From Pseudomonas sp. TMP9 (lineage in GTDB: Bacteria > Pseudomonadota > Gammaproteobacteria > Pseudomonadales > Pseudomonadaceae), in the NCBI RefSeq assembly GCF_037943105.1, contig NZ_CP149803.1, forward strand, positions 1,798,001 to 1,862,000: 64,000 nt of DNA. The letters run 5' to 3'. Of the stretch, positions 19,597 through 24,968 are shown piece by piece (the first letter of the stretch is position 1; each line of letters starts with the position of its first letter). The position numbers and the translations under genes are program-made. The notes below the pieces were generated by a model. It was not told where the DNA came from and ran no database searches. It was given only the letters and a program-made list of their open reading frames with translations.

Positions 19597-19626
19597 GCTT
19601 CGTATAATGGTAACGTTACGTTCAGT
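19597..19626 (+). other. Left hybrid attachment site (host XerC arm plus phage)
   Basis: The 11-base XerC-type arm GCTTCGTATAA (19597-19607) is the same as in the intact dif at the right end of the array. It is followed by TGGTAACG and a degenerate XerD-like arm TTACGTTCAGT, which matches the true arm at 8 of 11 bases. The spacer would be 8 bases instead of 6. The flank shares 16 bases, AAGGCTTCGTATAATG, with the other junctions. This is what XerCD-mediated insertion of a phage to the right of the XerC arm should leave. Confidence 0.8.
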
Positions 19627-19678
19627 CGGCTGCGGATAATGCTGTAAGCTCCGGGGCCGATTTAATGTAACGTTTATT

Positions 19679-19915
19679 ATGCGAACGCCCGTTACCGTAA
19701 TCATTCCCCCTCACTCTATCGACCAGGCGCGGTTATACGCAGCCGGTCGGAGTGATTCCGAAGCTGTACAGCATTTGCTTGATGATTACCCCAGGCTTGT
19801 TTCTGAGGTCCGCGAGTTACGCCGTCGCCTGATCCAGCTCGATGACGAGGGCACCGCAATGGATGCCCGTCTTGACTCTTTGCAGGCTGCTTGCAGGGCA
19901 GTTCTTGAATTATAG
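19679..19915 (+). CDS. Phage protein of unknown function, 78 aa (copy 1)
   Basis: This 78-residue protein has a beta-rich start (MRTPVTVIIPPHSI), an ARLYAAGRSDSEAVQHLLDDYP helix region and a C-terminal predicted coiled coil (RELRRRLIQLDDEG). I do not recognise a family. It is convergent with the 153-aa gene, separated by 5 bases, and lacks an obvious ribosome site. The same gene occurs in all three copies. The layout of small DNA-binding-like proteins next to att suggests a regulatory or partition-like role, which is only inference. Confidence 0.6.
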   Translation: MRTPVTVIIPPHSIDQARLYAAGRSDSEAVQHLLDDYPRLVSEVRELRRRLIQLDDEGTAMDARLDSLQAACRAVLEL

Positions 19916-19920
19916 TAACG

Positions 19921-20382
19921 TTATTTTTTGCGAATTCGCCAGAATTCAGGGTTATGCACTTTCATCATTGCGTCTTCTGCCTGCCGCTCTGTTTCGTATT
20001 GGTCGGACACTCTCCAGCGTCCTTTTTCGTTTTTGCATTGAAGCTGCCACACCTCCTTTTTAGTAACGTTACCGGCTTCAATATCTTTCAATTTCCTTTC
20101 CGCTTCTCTTGCTCTTTTGGCCCATTCCCCGAGTTCTTTCTCCAATACAATTTGACGCTCTCCCAGGCGTTCCAATGCCTCGCGCAGCACAATTGAGCAT
20201 TCCCCTTTTGCGGTAACGTTACTTTTCTGACGCTCGCGGTATGCCTTCTGCTTCTGCGCTGGTGTCAGCGCTGCGCCGGTCGATGGTCTGCCGCGCCCGC
20301 GCTTAGGCTGGATCAGGGGGAGGGATATTGTTTTCTTGTCTGTTGGGTCGATCATTTCGGCGTCACCATGTTTGCTGTTCAT
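19921..20382 (-). CDS. Putative phage DNA-binding regulator, 153 aa (copy 1)
   Basis: The N-terminal region has an AT-hook-like GRGRPSTG near residue 30 followed by a basic TPAQKQKAYRERQK helix. Residues 65-105 are a predicted coiled coil (ERLGERQIVLEKELGEWAKR), and the C terminus is basic. No enzyme motif is visible. Two GTAACGTTAC palindromes lie inside the gene and each encodes Asn-Val-Thr. On the minus strand a TATAAT at 20389-20394 sits so near the ATG that the mRNA may be leaderless. I suggest it binds the palindromes and represses itself. Confidence 0.65.
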   Translation of the reverse strand: MNSKHGDAEMIDPTDKKTISLPLIQPKRGRGRPSTGAALTPAQKQKAYRERQKSNVTAKGECSIVLREALERLGERQIVLEKELGEWAKRAREAERKLKDIEAGNVTKKEVWQLQCKNEKGRWRVSDQYETERQAEDAMMKVHNPEFWRIRKK

Positions 20383-20388
20383 GGTGTA

Positions 20389-20430
20389 ATTATAGTCACG
20401 TTACCGATAATATACCAGCGGTAACGTTAC
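20389..20430 (-). promoter_or_regulatory. Promoter of the 153-aa gene flanked by palindromes (copy 1)
   Basis: On the minus strand a perfect TATAAT lies at 20394-20389, 6 bases before the ATG at 20382. A weak -35 would sit 17 bases further upstream. GTCACGTTAC at 20395-20404 abuts the -10 and GTAACGTTAC at 20421-20430 lies at the -35 side. The arrangement is typical of an autorepressed promoter and predicts a transcript start at or next to the ATG. Confidence 0.55.
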
Positions 20431-20458
20431 CGAAAACATACCGTTCGTCCGGTTTATA

Positions 20459-20731
20459 GTAACGCACTGCACGTTACCTTAATTAACTGCCCGGCTCGCC
20501 GTGCCGTCGATCTCTAAACCCACCTCATCACTGATCAACTCCGGGTAGCCCTCCGGGCGCAGGGGCTTGCCCCTGATCCAGCGCAGCGCGGATGCCTCTA
20601 AGTGCGCACCAGGTGACTTTTCATCGGTCGGGGTAGCGTAGCGAGGGGGAACCCCTGCCAAGCGCAGCGAAGGTGCCTTTTGCTTTTGAGATTTCCGCGC
20701 CGAACGGGTGGGGGTGCTGTTACACCCCCAC
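20459..20731. other. Hairpin-rich origin-like intergenic region (copy 1)
   Basis: No convincing gene. A perfect hairpin CAGGGGC-TT-GCCCCTG is at 20560-20575, and a second one, GTGGGGGTG-CTGTTA-CACCCCCAC, is at 20708-20731. Inovirus intergenic regions carry such hairpins for plus- and minus-strand origins and for packaging. Sequence identity with copies 2 and 3 stops a few bases after the second hairpin, which makes it the boundary of the exchanged immunity module. Confidence 0.55.
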
Positions 20732-20758
20732 TTTACCCCGGACTCCCATGGTATTTGC

Positions 20759-21088
20759 CTAGCGCAGAGCTTCTTGCTCGTACCCGAACAGCACGCCTTT
20801 TAGTGCAATCCGTGCCTGATTCCGTATTTCTGGCGGCAGGGCTTCGAATCTTTTCAGGATCGGCTCTAGGTCTTCGGATACCGACCTTTCTTGCTCTGTA
20901 AGCAGTAGCTCGTCAGTTGTTACTCCAAGTGCCTTTGCCAGCCTGACTATCACCTCTCCTGTTGGGTCTGCTCGTCCTGCTTCGTATGACGTGTAACTCG
21001 ATTTGCTCACTCCTGCCGCTTCCCATACCTCGCGCTGACTGAGCTTTTTCGCTGCTCGGTATCTCTTTAGGTTGTCTGCGATGGTCAT
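20759..21088 (-). CDS. XRE/Cro-CI family repressor, unique to copy 1
   Basis: This 109-residue protein has an N-terminal helix-turn-helix of the Cro/CI type: LKRYRAAKKLSQREVWEAAG, then VSKSSYTSYEAGRADPTGEV. It ends with a short dimerisation tail. The start at 21088 has GGAG 8 bases upstream, and 9 extra N-terminal codons are possible. It faces away from rep across an 18-bp perfect palindrome, the position of a phage immunity repressor. Copies 2 and 3 carry an unrelated small protein at this position. Confidence 0.82.
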   Translation of the reverse strand: MTIADNLKRYRAAKKLSQREVWEAAGVSKSSYTSYEAGRADPTGEVIVRLAKALGVTTDELLLTEQERSVSEDLEPILKRFEALPPEIRNQARIALKGVLFGYEQEALR

Positions 21089-21145
21089 TGCTCGCTCCAG
21101 GCTGCTCCCACTCATCGTCGATCCTATATACTGGTGTTTCGTACA

Positions 21146-21163
21146 GTTCCGGTATACCGGAAC
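21146..21163. promoter_or_regulatory. 18-bp perfect palindromic operator of the copy-1 repressor
   Basis: GTTCCGGTATACCGGAAC is an exact 18-bp palindrome in the 157-bp gap between the divergent XRE repressor and rep. It has no counterpart in copies 2 and 3. Its position and symmetry fit the operator of the adjacent HTH repressor, controlling both rep and itself. Confidence 0.75.
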
Positions 21164-21245
21164 AAAAAGGCTTGCATGTCGGTGAATTCAAGTCTTATCA
21201 TCCTGTCCATCTTGTATCTGCATCCAGATATTGACAGGGATTTCC

Positions 21246-21403
21246 ATGTTCATCGACTGGCTTCGGCTTTCTCAGACTTTTGACCACGACCTGCCCACGG
21301 TCTGTGACGTCTATAGCCTGACTATCGATGCCAACACGCATGAAATTCTCAGCACCAAGCAGCCCAAGTTTCAGCATCGCGGCAGCCATTGCTCCTCGAT
21401 CAC
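21246..21403 (+). pseudogene. Truncated rep of copy 1
   Basis: Only the first 52 codons of the replication initiator remain before the IS element; translation would run into IS sequence and stop at 21425. The encoded residues are identical to those of the intact Rep at 24969, yet 14 third-codon bases differ. That is old divergence under strong selection on the protein, so copy 1 descends from a different functional phage. CAGGGA 5 bases before the ATG is the ribosome site. Confidence 0.85.
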
Positions 21404-21421
21404 TGAATCGCCCCGGGTTTT

Positions 21422-22303
21422 CTAGACACCGGCCAGCCTCTGGAAATATCGCTTTTCAAACTCTACCGGTGACAGCTGATCATTGAAACCATGACGCCGT
21501 TTCGGGTTGTAAAACATCTCGATGTAGTCGAACACGTCACTGCGTGCTTCCTGCCGAGAACCATAGACTTTCCGCTTGATTCGTTCTCGTTTCAGTAACT
21601 GGAAAAAGCTCTCAGCCACAGCGTTGTCATGACAGTTACCGCGCCTGCTCATGCTTCCTAGCAAGTTGTTGGCCTTCAGGAAGCTTTGCCAGTCTGAGCT
21701 GCTGTACTGGCTCCCCTGATCTGAGTGAATCATGACTTCCTGCTTCGGCTTACGTCGCCAGACCGCCATCAGTAACGCATCTATTGCCAAGTCGCTGGTC
21801 ATGTTCGGTTTCATTGACCAGCCAATGACCTGACGCGAAAACAGATCGAGCACCACTGCCAAGTACAGCCAGCCCTCGTAAGTTCGGATGTACGTAATGT
21901 CGGTCACCCATACTTTATTGGGCTCTGTGACATTGAAGCGACGTTCCAAATAGTTTGGAGAGGCAACTGGCGGCTTACCACCGTAACGTCCCGGGCGTCG
22001 TCGATAGCCCGTCTGCGAACGCAGCCCCTCTTTACGCATCAGTCGAGCAACACGATGCCGACCGCAGACCTCTCCAAGCTCGCGCAGGTCGTCATGAATT
22101 TTACGGTAGCCGTAGACGCCGCCGCTCTCTAACCAAGAGTGCTTTATCAAGCCAAGCAGTCGCAGGTCATCCTTAGCGCGCGCCGACTTGGGCTCAGCCC
22201 GCCATGCGTAGTAACCGCTGACGTGTACTTTCAACGTCAGGCACAGACGGCGAATCGAGTAACTCGCTGACATCTGATTAATGAAGGCGTACTTCAGCCG
22301 CAC
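21422..22303 (-). CDS. IS3-family transposase OrfB (DDE catalytic part)
   Basis: This 293-residue rve-type integrase core has the three acidic residues in WVTDITYI, MIHSDQGSQY and AVAESFFQLLKRE, and an upstream GVYGYRKIHDDL segment. It is normally made as an OrfAB fusion by -1 frameshifting from orfA. The frame is intact, so the element may still be active. Its stop codon lies within the left inverted repeat. Confidence 0.92.
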   Translation of the reverse strand: MRLKYAFINQMSASYSIRRLCLTLKVHVSGYYAWRAEPKSARAKDDLRLLGLIKHSWLESGGVYGYRKIHDDLRELGEVCGRHRVARLMRKEGLRSQTGYRRRPGRYGGKPPVASPNYLERRFNVTEPNKVWVTDITYIRTYEGWLYLAVVLDLFSRQVIGWSMKPNMTSDLAIDALLMAVWRRKPKQEVMIHSDQGSQYSSSDWQSFLKANNLLGSMSRRGNCHDNAVAESFFQLLKRERIKRKVYGSRQEARSDVFDYIEMFYNPKRRHGFNDQLSPVEFEKRYFQRLAGV

Positions 22304-22572
22304 TCCTTGGCAAAGTACGCGGCGGCCTTTTTTAGGATGTCTCGCTCTTCAGTTACACGCTTGAGTTCGGCGCGCAGGCGCCGTAACTCAGCGTGCTGAT
22401 CATCCTCTTGCAGGCGTTGCTCCGCAGGCTTGCTGTAGCGCTTCACCCAGGCATACAGGCTGTGTGTCGACATGCCCAGACGAGCGGACACCTCAGCGAC
22501 CGGCAGGCCCCGTTCGGTAACCTGCCTAGCTGCTTCAATTTTGAACTCTTCGGAAAAACGCGGGTTGCTCAT
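22294..22572 (-). CDS. IS3-family OrfA (HTH protein)
   Basis: This 92-residue protein has a helix-turn-helix (FKIEAARQVTERGLPVAEVS, LGMSTHSLYAWVKRY) followed by a leucine-zipper-like helix (ELRRLRAELKRVTEERDILK). It binds the IS ends. A slippery AAAAAAG at 22333-22327 on the minus strand near its end would allow the -1 shift into orfB, with which it overlaps by 10 bases. Confidence 0.9.
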   Translation of the reverse strand: MSNPRFSEEFKIEAARQVTERGLPVAEVSARLGMSTHSLYAWVKRYSKPAEQRLQEDDQHAELRRLRAELKRVTEERDILKKAAAYFAKECG

Positions 22573-22634
22573 GGCACCTCCTGATGGGCCTTATTATGAG
22601 GCGTGGAGGTGTCTACGAAACTAGGGGCGATTCA

Positions 22635-23478
22635 GACCTACAAAATGACCAAGCTGACTGCCATCGGCTCTGCTAAAAAGTATCGCGTTGATATCTACCT
22701 AGGCGCACCCACTGGCCAAAACATCCCTAAAAGTAAGCTCATCCGTCAGACTTTCGGCCAGTACAAAAAGAACATTTATAAGTACTACAGCAGTGCTACA
22801 CAGTCAGCCACAGGCACTGTTGGCGATGAATCTAAGGCAGACAAGCGCGGTACTATCTGGCGTTCGCCGTTCATTATTTTCAGCATCCTCGGCCCGCTGA
22901 TCGGTATTCCGCTTGGCCTCTGGTACGTCGTCGGCATTTTTACCGGCGGCTTTGGCATTAGCGAAAAAGCCGAGGAGGGCGCTCTTCCTCAAGCACAGGT
23001 TCAGCATCTCGGCCTTACTAATCCGCCCCCACCCGGCCTACAAACCCAGCCACCTACCACCTACTCTGAGCCTTCGCCGCCTCAGATTGTTGATTCCTCA
23101 ATTTGGCGTGTTTCTGGCCACATCAAGCGCGGAACTGGTGGCACTACCGGTTCTACTTCTTGGCCATCCATTTCCGGATACGGGCAGCCTGAATCCCAAA
23201 CCATTCCCCAGGCTGACGTGCCTGACTTGGTGATTCTTTATTCCCAGATTTACGGCACGCGCTACGCTTTGGCTAGTGACTGTGAGCTGTTTCCGGATGG
23301 CCTAAACTGGCAATGCATAGTCGACGGCACACGCGTTGCACCTTGGACCGGTCGCGGCGATGCAACTCAATGGGCCTCAGACCCACAACGCTTAGCCGGT
23401 CGTACTGCTGCTGCAGCGAGCGGAGCGACCGAAAGCAGAAGCACGACTAACATCCTTGTGAACCCTCAGCCCCTCTAA
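22635..23478 (+). pseudogene. 3' fragment of zot (copy 1)
   Basis: This is the last 281 codons of Zot/pI, including the membrane segment and periplasmic domain but not the Walker ATPase motifs. By eye the sequence is the same as in copies 2 and 3. An open frame continues into the IS, where a GTG at 22603 could start a fusion protein. Expression is doubtful. A free C-terminal piece could interfere with assembly if made. Confidence 0.85.
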
Positions 23479-23479
23479 G

Positions 23480-23509
23480 GCTTCGTATAATGGTAACGTT
23501 ACGTTCAGT
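23480..23509 (+). other. Internal att site between copies 1 and 2
   Basis: The XerC-type arm GCTTCGTATAA (23480-23490) is followed by the 8-base spacer TGGTAACG and the XerD-like TTACGTTCAGT. It begins one base after the zot stop codon. This is the phage attP itself, regenerated between tandem copies. Confidence 0.78.
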
Positions 23510-23561
23510 CGGCTGCGGATAATGCTGTAAGCTCCGGGGCCGATTTAATGTAACGTTTATT

Positions 23562-23798
23562 ATGCGAACGCCCGTTACCGTAATCATTCCCCCTCACTCT
23601 ATCGACCAGGCGCGGTTATACGCAGCCGGTCGGAGTGATTCCGAAGCTGTACAGCATTTGCTTGATGATTACCCCAGGCTTGTTTCTGAGGTCCGCGAGT
23701 TACGCCGTCGCCTGATCCAGCTCGATGACGAGGGCACCGCAATGGATGCCCGTCTTGACTCTTTGCAGGCTGCTTGCAGGGCAGTTCTTGAATTATAG
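23562..23798 (+). CDS. Phage protein of unknown function, 78 aa (copy 2)
   Basis: Same protein as at 19679. In a circular phage genome this gene would follow zot across the att site. It has no recognisable domain beyond a C-terminal coiled coil. It ends 5 bases from the convergent 153-aa gene. Confidence 0.6.
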   Translation: MRTPVTVIIPPHSIDQARLYAAGRSDSEAVQHLLDDYPRLVSEVRELRRRLIQLDDEGTAMDARLDSLQAACRAVLEL

Positions 23799-23803
23799 TA
23801 ACG

Positions 23804-24265
23804 TTATTTTTTGCGAATTCGCCAGAATTCAGGGTTATGCACTTTCATCATTGCGTCTTCTGCCTGCCGCTCTGTTTCGTATTGGTCGGACACTCTCCAG
23901 CGTCCTTTTTCGTTTTTGCATTGAAGCTGCCACACCTCCTTTTTAGTAACGTTACCGGCTTCAATATCTTTCAATTTCCTTTCCGCTTCTCTTGCTCTTT
24001 TGGCCCATTCCCCGAGTTCTTTCTCCAATACAATTTGACGCTCTCCCAGGCGTTCCAATGCCTCGCGCAGCACAATTGAGCATTCCCCTTTTGCGGTAAC
24101 GTTACTTTTCTGACGCTCGCGGTATGCCTTCTGCTTCTGCGCTGGTGTCAGCGCTGCGCCGGTCGATGGTCTGCCGCGCCCGCGCTTAGGCTGGATCAGG
24201 GGGAGGGATATTGTTTTCTTGTCTGTTGGGTCGATCATTTCGGCGTCACCATGTTTGCTGTTCAT
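23804..24265 (-). CDS. Putative phage DNA-binding regulator, 153 aa (copy 2)
   Basis: Same protein as at 19921: AT-hook-like GRGRP, basic helix, coiled coil. In this intact phage it lies on the strand opposite to the replication and structural genes, next to att, a common place for regulators. The candidate autoregulated promoter is at 24272-24313. Confidence 0.65.
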   Translation of the reverse strand: MNSKHGDAEMIDPTDKKTISLPLIQPKRGRGRPSTGAALTPAQKQKAYRERQKSNVTAKGECSIVLREALERLGERQIVLEKELGEWAKRAREAERKLKDIEAGNVTKKEVWQLQCKNEKGRWRVSDQYETERQAEDAMMKVHNPEFWRIRKK

Positions 24266-24341
24266 GGTGTAATTATAGTCACGTTACCGATAATATACCA
24301 GCGGTAACGTTACCGAAAACATACCGTTCGTCCGGTTTATA

Positions 24342-24614
24342 GTAACGCACTGCACGTTACCTTAATTAACTGCCCGGCTCGCCGTGCCGTCGATCTCTAA
24401 ACCCACCTCATCACTGATCAACTCCGGGTAGCCCTCCGGGCGCAGGGGCTTGCCCCTGATCCAGCGCAGCGCGGATGCCTCTAAGTGCGCACCAGGTGAC
24501 TTTTCATCGGTCGGGGTAGCGTAGCGAGGGGGAACCCCTGCCAAGCGCAGCGAAGGTGCCTTTTGCTTTTGAGATTTCCGCGCCGAACGGGTGGGGGTGC
24601 TGTTACACCCCCAC
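24342..24614. other. Hairpin-rich origin-like intergenic region (copy 2)
   Basis: Hairpins CAGGGGC-TT-GCCCCTG (24443-24458) and GTGGGGGTG-CTGTTA-CACCCCCAC (24591-24614) lie in a 378-bp stretch between the 153-aa gene and the small repressor. A 60-codon frame crosses it but looks like chance. I infer that this holds the Rep nick site, the complementary-strand origin and the packaging signal. The nick site itself cannot be picked by eye. Confidence 0.55.
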
Positions 24615-24643
24615 TTTGGTATGGACTCCCATACTTTCCGGAA

Positions 24644-24835
24644 TTAATCCCTTCCCAAAACCGCCTCGCGGTAAGCCTTCACGTCCTCCGCCTTTAGCGT
24701 CCCCAGGTGCTTCCATATCAAAGCGCCCAGTAGGTCGCTCTCTTTCACGTCCTCTTTCCGCTCGACGATGAGCTTTATCCGTTTAGCGTTCAGCGCTTCT
24801 ACGGCTTCATCCCTGAGCCTGTACGTCTTCGCCAT
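24644..24835 (-). CDS. Small ribbon-helix-helix-like repressor (copy 2)
   Basis: This 63-residue protein begins with a short strand (AKTYRLRDEAVEALN) and continues with helices, the size and shape of an Arc/MetJ-type ribbon-helix-helix protein. AGGTGG precedes the ATG at 24835. It is divergent from rep across direct repeats that overlap the rep promoter, so it probably is the immunity repressor of this phage type. It replaces the unrelated XRE protein of copy 1. Confidence 0.65.
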   Translation of the reverse strand: MAKTYRLRDEAVEALNAKRIKLIVERKEDVKESDLLGALIWKHLGTLKAEDVKAYREAVLGRD

Positions 24836-24888
24836 GATTCCACCTCGCCATCACACGTGATTTTTATTGAATATGATTTTTGCACGTG

Positions 24889-24942
24889 TTGCTTTGTCAT
24901 GTGTGATTAGGCTATAAAGTGCGCACAAATCATTTGTGATTA
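24889..24942 (+). promoter_or_regulatory. rep promoter with repressor repeats (copy 2)
   Basis: A sigma70-type promoter reads TTGCTT (24889-24894), 18 bases, TATAAA (24913-24918). Two near-identical repeats, TCATGTGTGATTA at 24897-24909 and TCATTTGTGATTA at 24930-24942, start 33 bases apart, about three DNA turns. The first lies between -35 and -10 and the second just past the start site. A further CACACGTGA half lies upstream. Binding there would block rep transcription. Confidence 0.65.
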
Positions 24943-24968
24943 TGTCACAAGGCGAAAAGCGGACTTTT

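Larger units (their letters stand above)
19610..20430. repeat. Dispersed GTAACGTTAC palindromes, copy 1
   Basis: Four perfect 10-bp palindromes lie at 19610, 20063, 20213 and 20421. Near matches are at 19667 (GTAACGTTTA), 19915 (GTAACGTTAT) and 20395 (GTCACGTTAC), and looser halves surround 20459-20478. The first overlaps the XerCD crossover region, two lie inside the 153-aa gene, and two flank its promoter. A 10-bp palindrome recurring four times in 0.8 kb is far above chance, so it is probably the binding site of a phage-encoded regulator. Confidence 0.8.
21404..22634 (-). mobile_element. IS3-family insertion sequence (1,231 bp)
   Basis: The ends are inverted repeats beginning TGAATCGCCCC on both sides, with about 23 of 27 bases matching. 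Inside are orfA and orfB in overlapping frames with a DDE transposase, as in the IS3 family (IS51-like group by appearance). The flanking bases are CAC on the left and GAC on the right, so there is no clear 3-4 bp target duplication. Together with the missing phage genes, this points to an adjacent deletion after insertion. Confidence 0.9.
19597..23479 (+). mobile_element. Inovirus prophage copy 1, defective, RS1-like remnant (3,883 bp)
   Basis: The left 1.13 kb (att, 78-aa and 153-aa genes, hairpin region) and the right 0.85 kb (3' zot) look identical to copies 2 and 3. The middle is different: an XRE repressor with its own operator replaces the ribbon-helix-helix gene, and the rep start differs by 14 silent bases. 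An IS3-family element at 21404-22634 has replaced the rest of rep, all virion genes and the first part of zot. The remnant keeps ends, origin-like hairpins and a repressor. Confidence 0.88.
23493..24313. repeat. Dispersed GTAACGTTAC palindromes, copy 2
   Basis: Perfect palindromes lie at 23493, 23946, 24096 and 24304, with near matches at 23550, 23798 and 24278. The placement is the same as in copy 1: crossover region, within the 153-aa gene, and around its promoter (TATAAT at 24277-24272 on the minus strand). Confidence 0.8.
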
